Source: Paraneptunicella aestuarii (lineage in GTDB: Bacteria > Pseudomonadota > Gammaproteobacteria > Enterobacterales > Alteromonadaceae). From it: DNA of 64,000 nt. The stretch's first letter is position 1. Every line of letters begins with the position of its first letter. A model generated the notes under the pieces. It did no database searches and had not been told where the DNA came from. It saw only the letters and a program-made list of their open reading frames with translations. Shown here piece after piece: positions 1 through 9,506 of this stretch. Both the position numbers and the translations under genes were made by a program. The stretch is from NCBI RefSeq assembly GCF_019900845.1, contig NZ_CP074570.1, positions 1,302,001 to 1,366,000 of the forward strand, written 5' to 3'.

Positions 1-60
1 GGATAGCAGTTGATAAACATAGGCTAGCCTATTAGAAATGCGATTTTTTAAGGTTATTGA

Positions 61-390
61 GTGGAAATAGAATCCTCATTAGTTGCATCACAAAATGCCA
101 TTGTTGTTACTCCCTCGGTCAAAGAGCCGCAAAGGGAGTCGGATGTCCGTCAACAACAAGAGCAGAAACAAAATGCTGAACTTCCCAAGTTTCAGGCAGT
201 GGTGCGTAGTGGTGACACTCAAGTATTTGAACAGGCTGAAAAATTTCGTCAAAAGCAGGGCTTTGATGAACAATATCGAGACCAGCCGGGAGCAAAAGCC
301 CAGCAAGCTATTTCCGCTTATCAGAGCTTATACAAAGAAGCTCGCCGCGAGGAAATTCAGCAACTAATGGGTGTTGATACTTACGTTTAA
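61..390 (+). CDS. Small conserved-looking hypothetical protein
   Basis: A 109-residue soluble protein of unknown function. It starts at GTG, with an AAGG ribosome-binding site at 50-53. It has no signal peptide or membrane segment. The composition is rich in Gln, Glu and Lys, and the last 50 residues (from about VFEQAEKFRQKQ) look helical. I do not recognise a domain. It stands alone upstream of the slp lipoprotein gene, with about 225 bases between them. The start and coding status rest on the ribosome-binding site, the length and the lack of a better overlapping frame. Confidence 0.6.
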   Translation: MEIESSLVASQNAIVVTPSVKEPQRESDVRQQQEQKQNAELPKFQAVVRSGDTQVFEQAEKFRQKQGFDEQYRDQPGAKAQQAISAYQSLYKEARREEIQQLMGVDTYV

Positions 391-616
391 TCTGTGCCTT
401 GTTTTCCTTCTATCATCACAATAAATTCGCACTATTAAGACAGTTTTTTACAAAAAATCGCTAGCATGTCTCCGTTCGGGTAACGCTATAATCTCTCGAC
501 GAGAATTCAGGTTACTTTCATTCTAATCGGCAAATACTTAAGAAATTGTACTCTGGTAACGTCGTTTCATTTTCCTGAGTTCAGAATTTTTGCAAGCATC
601 AAAGGAGCTCGCGCTC

Positions 617-1318
617 ATGTTTAAAACGCTATTCGCATTATCTTTTTTTCTTCTATTGACCGGGTGTGCTTCATTTCCCGAATCGGTTCAGCTGCCACCT
701 GAAACTCAAACTATTCCTTTTGAACAAGTCATGGCTAACCCTGAGGGTTCCAAAGGTGCTTTGGCGCAATGGGGTGGGGTAGTGGCAGAAGTGCAAAACC
801 TGCAAGATAAAACCTTGCTGGAGATGGTTTACTATCCGCTTCGTGGCTATGGTCGTCCTGTTGTTGGAAATGAAAGTATTGGGCGTTTCCGGGTTTATGT
901 GAAGGGGTTCCTTGATCCTATGGTGTATCAGAAAGGGCGCAGCATGACCTTCTCTGGTGAGGTGATTGGCATGGAAGAGGGCATTGTTGGTGAGCATAAA
1001 TACATGTACCCAACGTTACAGGCAAAAGGGTATTACCTGTGGGAAGAGATAGACCGCGTTGATGTTACAACTATTTCTGTATGGCCTTACTCTTATTGGG
1101 GGGGCTGGTATGGTTGGCGCAGTTGGCCGTACCATCAACGAGTGATTATTAAACACCGTCATCCGAATTATTATCCGGATAATCGTGATAACAATCGTTC
1201 AAATGATTCACGCACTTCTCCGCCACCACCTCCTCCGCCATCATCGAAGCCATCAACTATTGATTCGATGAGAAAGGAATTGGAAAAGCCTAAAGGCGGC
1301 AAAGTCATTCCGCTGTAA
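617..1318 (+). CDS. slp: Slp-family outer membrane lipoprotein
   Basis: A lipoprotein of 233 residues. The hydrophobic leader ends in the lipobox LTGC, so Cys17 is the predicted lipidated residue. Ala at +2 favours the outer membrane. The body resembles the Slp/YeaY family of starvation- or stationary-phase-linked lipoproteins, with its PxxxQ start, the GGVVAEVQN strand and a FRVYVKGF segment. The ATG at 617 is chosen because AAAGGAG lies at 601-607; the frame extends to a TTG at 590, but that would spoil the leader. The C-terminus is unusual: an Asn/Arg-rich stretch followed by a run of seven prolines. A clear terminator follows. Confidence 0.85.
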   Translation: MFKTLFALSFFLLLTGCASFPESVQLPPETQTIPFEQVMANPEGSKGALAQWGGVVAEVQNLQDKTLLEMVYYPLRGYGRPVVGNESIGRFRVYVKGFLDPMVYQKGRSMTFSGEVIGMEEGIVGEHKYMYPTLQAKGYYLWEEIDRVDVTTISVWPYSYWGGWYGWRSWPYHQRVIIKHRHPNYYPDNRDNNRSNDSRTSPPPPPPPSSKPSTIDSMRKELEKPKGGKVIPL

Positions 1319-1345
1319 AGCACTTATATAAGAAATCGAACTAAT

Positions 1346-1371
1346 AAAGCGGCAAAAGATTGCCGCTTTTT
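1346..1371 (+). terminator. Rho-independent terminator after slp
   Basis: A 10-bp perfect stem (AAAGCGGCAA, 1346-1355; TTGCCGCTTT, 1360-1369) with a 4-base loop, running into Ts. It ends the slp transcript. It also argues against starting the next gene at the TTG at 1377. Confidence 0.85.
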
Positions 1372-1451
1372 GCGCTTTGATAGATGTTTCATCACATGTA
1401 TCGGGGTACACTGCTGCCACTTTTTTGGTTGAGCTAAACATAGATATTTTC

Positions 1452-2294
1452 ATGCAAGAACTTTCTTTTGACCTTGGGCATATCAGACTGACCGGACTGG
1501 GATTTGGAGATCCAACTAACCCCATCATTTTTGCAACACATGGTTGGTTAGACAATGCTGCCAGTTTTATCCCTTTGTCGCAGTATCTGGAAGATTATTA
1601 CATTGTGGCTCTGGACTTCGCCGGGCATGGAAAATCTGAGCATCGAGCGCAAGGTGCGCATTATCATATTTTGGATAATATCTTTGATATGCATTCCTTG
1701 ATTGAATCCCAAGGCTGGAAGGATATTCTGTTTCTTGGGCATTCTATGGGCGGCATTCTGGCGGGAGCTTATGCGGCATGCTTTCCTGAGTTAGTGAAAG
1801 GACTAGTGTTAATGGAAGCTTTTGGTGCCTTGACCAAAGAGCCTGAAAGCAGTCCGCAGCAGTTGAGAGATTCAATTCGCAGCCGTTTGGACGTGAATAT
1901 TAAACCCACGAGTAAACCCACTTCTATAGAACAAGCCGTACAGGCTCGTTTAATGGCTGGAAGAATGCTGAGAGAATCGGCAGAGCTGTTGATGCGTCGC
2001 AATATCAAGCATAGCGATGATGGCTTTGAGTGGCGTACCGATCGCCGCTTGCGCACCCTGTCTTCACTTCGCTTGACTGAACCTCAAGCGGATGCCTTCT
2101 TGCGTGGTATCGAATGCCCTACCTTATCCATTTTGGGGAAACAGGGGTTTGATGAGTTAAAACCGATTCAGGCAAACAAGAAATATCTGATTAGAAACTT
2201 TCGTAGTACCGAGTGTGTAGGCGGGCATCATTTGCATATGGATAATCCCCAGGAAGTGGCACAAAAAATTAAAGAATTTTTTCAGGAAATTTAA
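1452..2294 (+). CDS. Alpha/beta hydrolase (serine hydrolase)
   Basis: A cytosolic alpha/beta-fold hydrolase of 280 residues; the substrate is unknown. The HGWLDN oxyanion-hole motif is at residues 30-35. The nucleophile elbow GHSMGG has Ser98 as the catalytic serine. A C-terminal GGHHLHMDNP supplies the catalytic His. The mix of motifs resembles serine-hydrolase-like (SERHL) proteins. ATG 1452 is preferred over an upstream TTG at 1377 because the latter sits on the slp terminator, although the ribosome-binding site of ATG 1452 is weak. It lies upstream of fadD with a 260-base gap, so it is probably a separate transcript. Confidence 0.85.
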   Translation: MQELSFDLGHIRLTGLGFGDPTNPIIFATHGWLDNAASFIPLSQYLEDYYIVALDFAGHGKSEHRAQGAHYHILDNIFDMHSLIESQGWKDILFLGHSMGGILAGAYAACFPELVKGLVLMEAFGALTKEPESSPQQLRDSIRSRLDVNIKPTSKPTSIEQAVQARLMAGRMLRESAELLMRRNIKHSDDGFEWRTDRRLRTLSSLRLTEPQADAFLRGIECPTLSILGKQGFDELKPIQANKKYLIRNFRSTECVGGHHLHMDNPQEVAQKIKEFFQEI

Positions 2295-2553
2295 CTTGGG
2301 GGTTGTTGAATTTTCATGAGCGATCGTCCTGGTTAATGAATTGTTGCATATTTGGTCAATTGAGTTAGCGAAATTTTAGAAAACCGTGACTAAATATGCC
2401 CGAATTCCGTATTTTTTGCCGTGTGGGTAGTATTTTCCATTTAACTTTATTAAGCCATTCGCTACTATCCTCTACTTAAAGTTGAAAACCCGATAAAAAA
2501 TCCTACCAAAGAGCAGGTTGCAGCTATAACAAGAACACTCAGGAGCACAAACT

Positions 2554-4203
2554 GTGGAAAAAATATGGCTTAAGAATTACGCAGAAGGTATAGCCGAGGA
2601 AATCAATGCCGATCGATGTCCTTCCGTTATGCATATCTTTGAAGAAGCGGTGGCGAAGTACGCTGACAAAGTCGCGTTCCTTAATATGGGGAAAAGCCTG
2701 ACGTTTTCTGAAGTGGATAGACTAAGTAAACAGTTTGCTGCGTATTTGCAAAGTAGTGGTCTGAAAAAAGGCGATGCTGTCGCCATTATGATGCCGAATT
2801 TACTGCAATATCCTATTGCCTTATTTGGTGTATTACGAGCTGGTATGGTGGTTGTGAATGTTAACCCCATGTATACCAATCGTGAATTAAAGCATCAATT
2901 AAATGACTCCGGTGCCAAAGCCATTGTTATTGTGGAAAACTTCGCTCATACCCTGGCGGAAGTGGTGGCTGATACACCGGTTGAACAAGTCTTGACGACG
3001 CAAATTGGTGATATGTTGCCAGTTCCCAAACGCTGGCTCGTGAACTTTGTGATCAAGCGCGTTAAGAAGATGGTGCCTGAGTTTTCGTTGCCGGGAGCGA
3101 AAAGCTTCTTGTCTACCTTGTCAGAAGGTGCTCGCGCACAATATCAGCGCCCTGAATTGCACGGCGACGATTTAGCCTTCTTGCAATACACTGGTGGTAC
3201 AACGGGTGTTTCAAAGGGCGCTATGCTGACTCATCGTAATATGGTGGGTAATCTTGAACAGGTTTCAAGCTTTTTGGAATTACTCATTGATAAAGGTGAG
3301 GAGATGATTGTAACGGCGTTGCCGCTTTATCATATCTTTGCCTTGACCGCTAACTGCCTGACTTTTGTTAAATTTGGCTGTGCCAACCTGTTGATCACCA
3401 ATCCAAGAGATATGCCGGGATTCGTGAAAGAGTTGTCTGAGAACCCATTCACCATGATGACGGGTGTGAACACCTTGTTTAATGGTTTATTGAATACTCC
3501 CGGGTTTAAGGAATTGGACTTTTCCAATTTCAAACTGGCATTGGGCGGTGGTGCCGCAGTACAACGACCTGTTGCTGAGCGTTGGCATGAAGTGACGGGC
3601 AGAGTGTTATTGGAAGGTTATGGTTTAACTGAATGTAGCCCGGTTGTGACAGTAAACCCGCCGGATCTGGAAAGATATAAAGGTTCTATCGGTGTGCCTC
3701 TTCCTTCTACCGACATTCGTTTGATTGATGATGAAGGCAATGAAGTTCCTATGGGTGAAGCGGGCGAAATGTTCGTGAAAGGCCCACAAGTGATGAAGGG
3801 CTACTTTAATCGCCCGGAAGCGACGGAAGAAATCCTGAAAGACGGTTGGCTGGCTACGGGTGATATCGCCAAATGTGACGAAGAAGGTTACTTCTACATC
3901 GTTGATCGTAAGAAAGATATGATCCTGGTTTCTGGCTTCAACGTGTTCCCTAATGAAATCGAAGAAGTGGCCGCCATGATGGAAGAAGTGGTTGAAGCTG
4001 CGGCTGTTGGTGTGCCTCACGAAGTATCGGGGGAAGTGGTTAAGTTATTCGTAGTGAAAAAAGATCCGGGATTAACCGAAGCCATGGTGATTGAGCACTG
4101 TCGTAAGCATTTAACCGGCTATAAAGTGCCTAAATTAATTGAATTCAAAGAAGAACTACCCAAGTCTAACGTGGGTAAGATCCTAAGAAGGGAGTTACGT
4201 TAA
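2554..4203 (+). CDS. fadD: Long-chain fatty acid-CoA ligase
   Basis: Activates long-chain fatty acids to acyl-CoA with ATP at the inner membrane, the entry step of beta-oxidation. It has 549 residues, the usual FadD length. The AMP-binding P-loop [11 protein letters not shown] begins near residue 212. YGLTECSP lies in the adenylate-binding region. The hinge GWLATGDIA and the fatty-acyl signature [13 protein letters not shown] follow, with a late catalytic Lys in [12 protein letters not shown]. The start is GTG with AGGAG at 2541-2545. RNase D begins 7 bases after its stop, so the two are probably cotranscribed. I saw no convincing FadR-type operator in the 260-base leader. Confidence 0.95.
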   Translation: MEKIWLKNYAEGIAEEINADRCPSVMHIFEEAVAKYADKVAFLNMGKSLTFSEVDRLSKQFAAYLQSSGLKKGDAVAIMMPNLLQYPIALFGVLRAGMVVVNVNPMYTNRELKHQLNDSGAKAIVIVENFAHTLAEVVADTPVEQVLTTQIGDMLPVPKRWLVNFVIKRVKKMVPEFSLPGAKSFLSTLSEGARAQYQRPELHGDDLAFLQYTGGTTGVSKGAMLTHRNMVGNLEQVSSFLELLIDKGEEMIVTALPLYHIFALTANCLTFVKFGCANLLITNPRDMPGFVKELSENPFTMMTGVNTLFNGLLNTPGFKELDFSNFKLALGGGAAVQRPVAERWHEVTGRVLLEGYGLTECSPVVTVNPPDLERYKGSIGVPLPSTDIRLIDDEGNEVPMGEAGEMFVKGPQVMKGYFNRPEATEEILKDGWLATGDIAKCDEEGYFYIVDRKKDMILVSGFNVFPNEIEEVAAMMEEVVEAAAVGVPHEVSGEVVKLFVVKKDPGLTEAMVIEHCRKHLTGYKVPKLIEFKEELPKSNVGKILRRELR

Positions 4204-4210
4204 GTTACTC

Positions 4211-5380
4211 ATGGAATATCTGTATATAGACACTCAGAAAGCCTTGGATGAGTGTTGTCAGCAAGCATTAACCTGCGAGTATGTCGCTCTGGATACAGAG
4301 TTTGTGCGTACTCGCAGCTACTACCCCAAATTAGGTTTAATTCAGCTATTTGATGGCAAGCAATTGTCTCTCATTGATGCATTGGCTATCTCAAACTGGG
4401 ATAGCTTTGTTGCATTATTAACGGCTGAAAATGTGGTTAAGGTACTGCATTCCTGTTCCGAAGATTTGGAAGTGTTCTGGCATCACATGAGAGCCATGCC
4501 TGCGCCTCTGTTCGATTCTCAGTTTGCGGCAGGCTTAAGTGGCGAAGGTGCGTCGCTGGGCTATGCCAAGCTGGTTTCGGATATGCTTAATGTTGAACTG
4601 GATAAAGGTGAGTCTCGCACCGACTGGCTACAGCGTCCATTAAGCCCAAAGCAGTTGGATTATGCTGCCAACGATGTCACGTATCTGTATCAGTTATATC
4701 CTATGTTGCGAGAAAAGCTGCAAGCTCAGGATTATACTCAGGAACTTGGGCAGGATCGAGCCTCATGGGTCTTTGCTGAAATGGCTCAGCTTGCTAACAA
4801 GAAAAGCCATCCATTACCTGCCGAATATCAATATTTGAATATTAAGAATAATTGGCAACTACAGGGTAAAACGCTGGCTGCATTAAAAGCATTGGCTGCC
4901 TGGCGAGTTGAGATGGCTCGTAGCAAAGACCTCGCGTTGAATTTTGTGGTTCGTGAACATGAGTTGCTTGAGGTTGCTCGTCATCTGCCGACGGATAAAA
5001 AAGCATTATCGGCATTGCATTGCCTCGGTGGTAAAGAAACACGCTTGTACGGCGATCAGATAATCCAGATTATTCAGGACACACTGAATAGTTCCCCTGA
5101 AAGTTATCCGCCTCCGGTTGAACGCTTAAGTGAGCGGGCAAACTACAAAAAAGCCCTTCACGCTGTGCGTCATGTGTGTATTGAGGTTGCGGAAGAAAAT
5201 GGCATTAAGGCGGAAGTGTTTGCGTCTAAAAATCAGGTAAATCAATTGCTTAAATGGCGCTGGTTTTCTATTAACGAATTTACTGCGAGCGGCATTGTGC
5301 CTGATTTAGCTTTGGGCTGGAGAAAAGAGCTGGTTTACGATCAGGTTCTTAAGGTGCTTGCCGAGATACCTCCCAAATAA
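4211..5380 (+). CDS. rnd: Ribonuclease D
   Basis: A 3'-5' exoribonuclease that trims tRNA and other small RNA ends. It has 389 residues. The DEDD exonuclease domain fills the first half: DTEFVRTRSYYP (Exo I), HSCSEDLEVF (Exo II) and DYAANDVTYLYQLY (Exo III, with Tyr at the DEDDy position). One or two HRDC domains fill the C-terminal half (KALAAWRVEMARSKD, then RAN-YKKALHAVR). It lies 7 bases downstream of fadD, an arrangement also found in enterics. Confidence 0.95.
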   Translation: MEYLYIDTQKALDECCQQALTCEYVALDTEFVRTRSYYPKLGLIQLFDGKQLSLIDALAISNWDSFVALLTAENVVKVLHSCSEDLEVFWHHMRAMPAPLFDSQFAAGLSGEGASLGYAKLVSDMLNVELDKGESRTDWLQRPLSPKQLDYAANDVTYLYQLYPMLREKLQAQDYTQELGQDRASWVFAEMAQLANKKSHPLPAEYQYLNIKNNWQLQGKTLAALKALAAWRVEMARSKDLALNFVVREHELLEVARHLPTDKKALSALHCLGGKETRLYGDQIIQIIQDTLNSSPESYPPPVERLSERANYKKALHAVRHVCIEVAEENGIKAEVFASKNQVNQLLKWRWFSINEFTASGIVPDLALGWRKELVYDQVLKVLAEIPPK

Positions 5381-5482
5381 TAGGGCTCTCAAACAGGAAA
5401 AATGCCCAAATAAGAGATATCGCCCAATGAGAAACCATCTTGTATAATCCGGCTGTTTTTTATTTGAATCATTGGAATCAAG

Positions 5483-5818
5483 ATGCTCTGTTCAGTTTAT
5501 AAAAGTCCCAAACGCAGTGAGACCTATTTATATATCGAGAAACGAGATGATTTTTCTCGTGTGCCAGAAGCGTTGATGCAGACTTTTGGTAAACCTGTTC
5601 ACGTGCTTAGCCTTGCTTTAAAACCTGAGCGTCAGTTGGCGGGAGCCGACGTTGAACTGGTGAAGTCAGACTTACTGGAAAAAGGTTTCTATTTGCAGTT
5701 GCCAAAGCAAGAAGAAAATATGCTGGAAATGCATAAGGCGATGCAAAAAGCGGAGCAGGCATTTGAAGAAGCCCAGCAGCAAGCGCAAGAAGCGCAACAG
5801 CAAAGCAGAGCAAACTAA
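5483..5818 (+). CDS. ycgL: YcgL domain protein
   Basis: A 111-residue cytosolic protein of the YcgL family; its biochemical function is not established. The N-terminal YcgL core (about residues 1-80) shows CSVYKSPKR, TYLYIEKRDDF and LEKGFYLQLP. The tail is a Gln/Ala/Glu-rich helix with a likely coiled coil, longer than in many homologues. The ycgM-like gene starts one base after the stop, so ycgL, ycgM and ycgN form a tight operon. Confidence 0.9.
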   Translation: MLCSVYKSPKRSETYLYIEKRDDFSRVPEALMQTFGKPVHVLSLALKPERQLAGADVELVKSDLLEKGFYLQLPKQEENMLEMHKAMQKAEQAFEEAQQQAQEAQQQSRAN

Positions 5819-5819
5819 C

Positions 5820-6500
5820 ATGTACCAGCATTATCATTATGATGGTTCTACTTTGCCTTTTACTCCGGGCAAGGCCGTGTGTGTGGGGCGCAACTATGCC
5901 GATCACATTCAGGAACTGAACAACAGTGTGCCAGACGAGCCATTATTGTTTATCAAACCCAGCACAGCCATGTGCAAGATAACCGATGCCTTACGACTCC
6001 CTGATAACTCGCTCTGTCATAATGAATTAGAAGTCGCGTTACTCATTGCTGAAACCTTGCCTGTTGGACACTCGAAGAGTGATGACGAGCTTTACAAGGC
6101 GATTTGGGGGGTTGGATTAGCGCTTGATTTAACGCTTCGTGACAAGCAATCAGAGCTTAAAGAGAGAGGATATCCTTGGGAAAGAGCCAAGGCGTTTGAC
6201 AATAGCTGCCCGCTGTCTGCCTTTGTGCCTTTTGCCAATATTCATGATGTGCAAAATCTGGATTTTACTCTCGATGTTAACCAGCAACGCCGTCAGACAG
6301 GCAACACAAGCCTGATGTTAACGGATTGCCTGGCGCTGATTCGGGAAATTACAACTGTGTTTACCTTGTGTCCGGGTGATGTCGTGTTAACGGGAACGCC
6401 AAAGGGCGTTGGTGCGCTTAATGGCGGCGATAAGCTTCATGCTTGCCTTTATAATTCAAATTCTGATTTATTAATCGACGTTGTCACTCAAGTGGGTTAG
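5820..6500 (+). CDS. ycgM: Fumarylacetoacetate hydrolase-family protein (YcgM-like)
   Basis: A 226-residue FAH-fold enzyme that probably acts on short acylpyruvates or oxaloacetate-like 1,3-dicarbonyls. Diagnostic motifs in order: CVGRNYADHIQEL, LFIKPSTA, the metal-binding ELEVALLI acids, GLALDLTLRD, PWERAKAFDNSCPLS and the terminal GDVVLTGTPKGVG. ATG 5820 follows directly after ycgL; the upstream extension in the same frame lies inside ycgL and is rejected. The true substrate cannot be told from sequence. Confidence 0.88.
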   Translation: MYQHYHYDGSTLPFTPGKAVCVGRNYADHIQELNNSVPDEPLLFIKPSTAMCKITDALRLPDNSLCHNELEVALLIAETLPVGHSKSDDELYKAIWGVGLALDLTLRDKQSELKERGYPWERAKAFDNSCPLSAFVPFANIHDVQNLDFTLDVNQQRRQTGNTSLMLTDCLALIREITTVFTLCPGDVVLTGTPKGVGALNGGDKLHACLYNSNSDLLIDVVTQVG

Positions 6501-6504
6501 TTAC

Positions 6505-7002
6505 ATGTCAACGAGTGCTTTTTGGGAAGAGAAAGATTTATACGAGATGACCCGGGAAGAGTGGGAATCTTTGTGTGATGGCTGTGCCAAGTGTTGCCTG
6601 CATAAGTTTATTGAAGACGATGATGTCGAAGAGCAGGAAAGTACAGATAAGCTTAAGGATGGTGAACAGCTTATCTTTACCAATATTGTTTGTAGTTTGC
6701 TCAACACGAAAACCTGTAGTTGCACCAAATACACAGAGCGTTCACAACTGGTGCCTGATTGTGTCAAGCTGACCAGGGAGAATCTGGACAGTATTTTCTT
6801 TATGCCTCCAAGTTGCACTTATCGTCGTCTACATGAAGGGCGAGGATTACCTTCCTGGCATCCTTTATTGCATAAAGGAGCCAAGAGCAAGATGCATAAA
6901 GCGGGAATGTCGGTGCGTGGTAAGACCGTATATGAACACGATGTCGATTTACAACAGTTTGAAAATTACATCGTGTCCTGGCCGTTGGCTGATTTGGATT
7001 AG
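6505..7002 (+). CDS. ycgN: YcgN family cysteine-cluster protein (UPF0260)
   Basis: A 165-residue protein of the YkgJ/YcgN type, named for a putative zinc- or iron-chelating cysteine cluster. The N-terminal CDGCAKCC is followed by CSLLNTKTCSCTKY and two more Cys (VPDCVK, PPSCTYRR), which gives the usual CxxCxxCC metal site. ATG 6505 is chosen; the frame is open to a TTG at 6481 inside ycgM, but that would add an implausible leader. Its place behind ycgL-ycgM matches many gammaproteobacteria. Confidence 0.9.
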   Translation: MSTSAFWEEKDLYEMTREEWESLCDGCAKCCLHKFIEDDDVEEQESTDKLKDGEQLIFTNIVCSLLNTKTCSCTKYTERSQLVPDCVKLTRENLDSIFFMPPSCTYRRLHEGRGLPSWHPLLHKGAKSKMHKAGMSVRGKTVYEHDVDLQQFENYIVSWPLADLD

Positions 7003-7044
7003 TTTATTTTAAGAGCCTCTCAGAAGCCGTTGATGGACTTACTC

Positions 7045-7449
7045 TTATTGAGTTCTTAACCATTCTTCGGCTTCTTGAACACAGAAAAACAATTTAATGT
7101 TAAGTGGCGACTGGGACAGGAACTCTTCACAGAGGACTTTTTGCAGCGAGTTACAGTAAACCAGAGCCATTGCCCGGCAACCGTTCTCAAACCCCCATTG
7201 ATAATTGCGTCCAATCAGTGAAATGACCTCAGGATCACCGAGAGCATTGTCATCGGTAATATCCAGACGTATCCAGGAATTTAATGCTTGTTTCGCTACT
7301 GACTCTCGTATTGATAATCCGGCCAGCTTTATACCTTCAACATTAAATGGCCCTTGGGTGGAGATGATAATTAATTCATCTTGCCATTTTAATTGAACCA
7401 TTCCATGAGGTTCTGCGGTAAATTCAGGTTGTCTGCGAGGCTGGTACAT
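7045..7449 (-). CDS. Hypothetical protein, possibly STAS/SpoIIAA-like fold
   Basis: 134 residues, soluble and without a signal peptide. The pattern of a short N-terminal strand, IIISTQGPFNVEGI, a WIRLDITDDNALGDPE segment and a C-terminal amphipathic helix (VQEAEEWL) resembles the small STAS/SpoIIAA-like proteins of gammaproteobacteria. That is a fold guess from overall pattern, not a motif match. It is convergent with ycgN and sits alone. Confidence 0.65.
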   Translation of the reverse strand: MYQPRRQPEFTAEPHGMVQLKWQDELIIISTQGPFNVEGIKLAGLSIRESVAKQALNSWIRLDITDDNALGDPEVISLIGRNYQWGFENGCRAMALVYCNSLQKVLCEEFLSQSPLNIKLFFCVQEAEEWLRTQ

Positions 7450-7632
7450 CTGCTCAACTACATATGAATTAGAAGGTTTGATAAGTATAGCATTTAAATT
7501 TCTAAGGCGAGAAATCTTAAAATATTGTTAGTTATCTTATGGTTATAAAGCTTTTATAATTAATGAATGAATCTGTTCAAATGTTTCTTGTTTTTATTCT
7601 GGGTAATTAAAAATAATGCATGGGGATTTAAT

Positions 7633-7659
7633 AAAAAAATCCCGACTAAAAGCCGGGAT
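7633..7659 (-). terminator. Terminator of the DUF1338 gene
   Basis: On the minus strand the stem ATCCCG (7659-7654) pairs with CGGGAT (7644-7639) across a 9-base loop and runs into seven Ts. It lies 67 bases past the stop of the DUF1338 gene. Confidence 0.8.
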
Positions 7660-7725
7660 ATAAGACACTCAACAATTATATTGAATGTGAAGGGAATCGA
7701 GCGTTTTAAATTAAGCTGTTACGTT

Positions 7726-8526
7726 TTAGGCTGCAACGTTTGTGCTTTCAAAAATTTTATCTGCAGATGCCGCAACAAATCCTGTATATAGCTCGCCGTT
7801 TGGTAAAGTATAACGTTGGGCAAACTCATAAAAACAGCTTGGAATTTCTTTCTTGGCGTCTTTAAATTGCACTTCTACTTTGTCTGCCATCGTTGATGAT
7901 TGAGCCAGAAATACATCTTGTCCGCCTTTAATTTCTCCACCTGAAGTATTTAAAGTGAAACCCGCTACTTTTAATGCTGCATTGACCTGACTTAATTCAG
8001 CGTAATGATCTAAATAATTAACGCTTACGGTGAAGTGGTTAGCGCGATAGCCCCATGCAGACATCCAGGCGGCATATTCAGACTCGGCTAATAGCGTTTC
8101 GTATTCTTCAGTGGTTACACTCCACAATGCGCCTGAATACAAGAAGTTATCCTGTTCTGTTGCGCCTTCTGGTACTTGAGCGACCATGTTGTGGATAATT
8201 TCTTGAACTGATTCGGAAAACGCTTCAACCAACAATTCGCTAATGAACACTTTCGGTTTGGTTGTATCCGGGTGCTCGTAATGTTTCGCTTTTAATTTCT
8301 TTTGTTCGAAATCGTATTGGCCTTTTTCTTCATAACCTAATGCCAGGAAATGCGCTGCCAATTTTTCCAGGTTTACTTTTTCAATATTAAAAGTACGAAA
8401 AGCTACGTGATCGTTAATTAAGGTATTTCCTTCGCCCAGCAATTTATGCACTTTATTCGCTGAAGGTGTTACTTGAATATAATTATCCCAAAGATGATTA
8501 AATAGGGTGTCGAGGTTGTTATGCAT
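7726..8526 (-). CDS. DUF1338 protein, 2-oxoadipate dioxygenase/decarboxylase-like
   Basis: 266 residues. The family belongs to the vicinal-oxygen-chelate-like fold; characterised relatives (HglS/YdcJ type) convert 2-oxoadipate to 2-hydroxyglutarate with Fe(II) and O2. Candidate metal ligands are His40 (in NDHVAFRTF), His164 (in RANHFTVSVN) and Glu234 (in CFYEFAQR), matching the family pattern. It is shorter than the 450-residue HglS form. It is monocistronic with its own terminator. Family is fairly sure; the substrate is inferred. Confidence 0.82.
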   Translation of the reverse strand: MHNNLDTLFNHLWDNYIQVTPSANKVHKLLGEGNTLINDHVAFRTFNIEKVNLEKLAAHFLALGYEEKGQYDFEQKKLKAKHYEHPDTTKPKVFISELLVEAFSESVQEIIHNMVAQVPEGATEQDNFLYSGALWSVTTEEYETLLAESEYAAWMSAWGYRANHFTVSVNYLDHYAELSQVNAALKVAGFTLNTSGGEIKGGQDVFLAQSSTMADKVEVQFKDAKKEIPSCFYEFAQRYTLPNGELYTGFVAASADKIFESTNVAA

Positions 8527-8873
8527 ACAGCTGCTTATCTATTCCACATAAATTAGACAATGAATAAATGCGATTAATATCGGCCTCTATTCGTGGCGGC
8601 GCGCATTATATACAACCTTGATTAAATTAACAGCGAAATTAAATGAAATGATTTTATTCAGGTTAATTAATTATCTTTATGTTTTTAAAATGTTAAATAT
8701 GTTTTTTGCTTGTAATTAATTGGTGATTTTATCATTAAGTTTTTAATTAAAAGTTAGACGAAAAATGCGAGGAAAAAATGCCAGAAAAAAGGCGCCCGAA
8801 AAATGAAAGATTTCGGAGCGAAGAATTAATAATCTTCTGGATGTTGGGATTATTTATCCCGAATTCAGGTTAT
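8527..8873. other. AT-rich intergenic region
   Basis: 347 bases between two minus-strand genes, very AT-rich. The part next to 8526 should hold the promoter of the DUF1338 gene. An 18-base motif at 8855-8872 recurs exactly at 29248-29265. No ORF or clean terminator is seen. Confidence 0.5.
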
Positions 8874-9413
8874 TCAGATTAGCCCTCTTAATTTAGCCAG
8901 CCCAAAAGCATTGCACGTAGTAGCATCAACAATATCGCCTCTTAATATCATTTGTTCAAAATCGGTAATTTTGACTTTCAGTACCGTTAATCCTTCTTCT
9001 TCGGCTTCCGGCGCAGCTTCTTCTGCTTTTAGATCTGTCGCTACAAAGATATTGTAATACTGAGTGCAAAAGCCTACGGCCAGGGCTTGTTTGCTGATGT
9101 GTTGCATTGATCCTGCAATCAGTCCGGTTTCTTCTTTCAATTCCATTGTGGCGAGGGCTTCAGGAGATATATCGGGGTTGTCTTCGCTGGCTCCTTGTGG
9201 GAATTCCAGACTTCTTCTTTGCAAAGGGTAACGATACTGATCGACTAATATCAGGCTGTCTTCAATGATTGGAATGATAATCGCGAAATCCGGCTTGTCT
9301 ACTATGCCGTATATCCCTTTGGTTCCGCTTTCTCGCTGGATCTGATCTTCGTGAACGGTCATCCATTTGTTCTGATATACAACGCTGCTGCTTAATTGCT
9401 TTATTTCAGACAT
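8874..9413 (-). CDS. NUDIX hydrolase, ADP-sugar pyrophosphatase-like
   Basis: 179 residues. The layout (an N-terminal strand pair, IVDKPDFAIIIPII, LVDQYRYPLQRRSLEFPQGA, then a Nudix helix ending MELKEETGL) matches the ADP-ribose pyrophosphatase/NudF group, which hydrolyses nucleoside-diphosphate sugars. The core REUxEExGU box has Met where the conserved Arg stands; the metal-binding Glu residues are kept. ATG at 9413 is chosen because GGAGG lies 6 bases before it; an upstream ATG at 9461 has no such site. Confidence 0.85.
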   Translation of the reverse strand: MSEIKQLSSSVVYQNKWMTVHEDQIQRESGTKGIYGIVDKPDFAIIIPIIEDSLILVDQYRYPLQRRSLEFPQGASEDNPDISPEALATMELKEETGLIAGSMQHISKQALAVGFCTQYYNIFVATDLKAEEAAPEAEEEGLTVLKVKITDFEQMILRGDIVDATTCNAFGLAKLRGLI

Positions 9414-9506
9414 GGAACCCTCCGGTAGTATTCTTGCGGTATATGGGCTTGAACCAGGCATGGATTAAATATGCCTGAACTTGTCTATTGTGAATCAGAT
9501 TTATGG

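Noticed and set aside
590..616. Upstream TTG start for the slp gene
   Set aside because: It would place charged residues before the lipoprotein leader; the ATG at 617 has a clear ribosome-binding site.
2295..2553. FadR-type operator before fadD
   Set aside because: A TTTGGTCAATTGAG-like stretch near 2350 matches too poorly to call.
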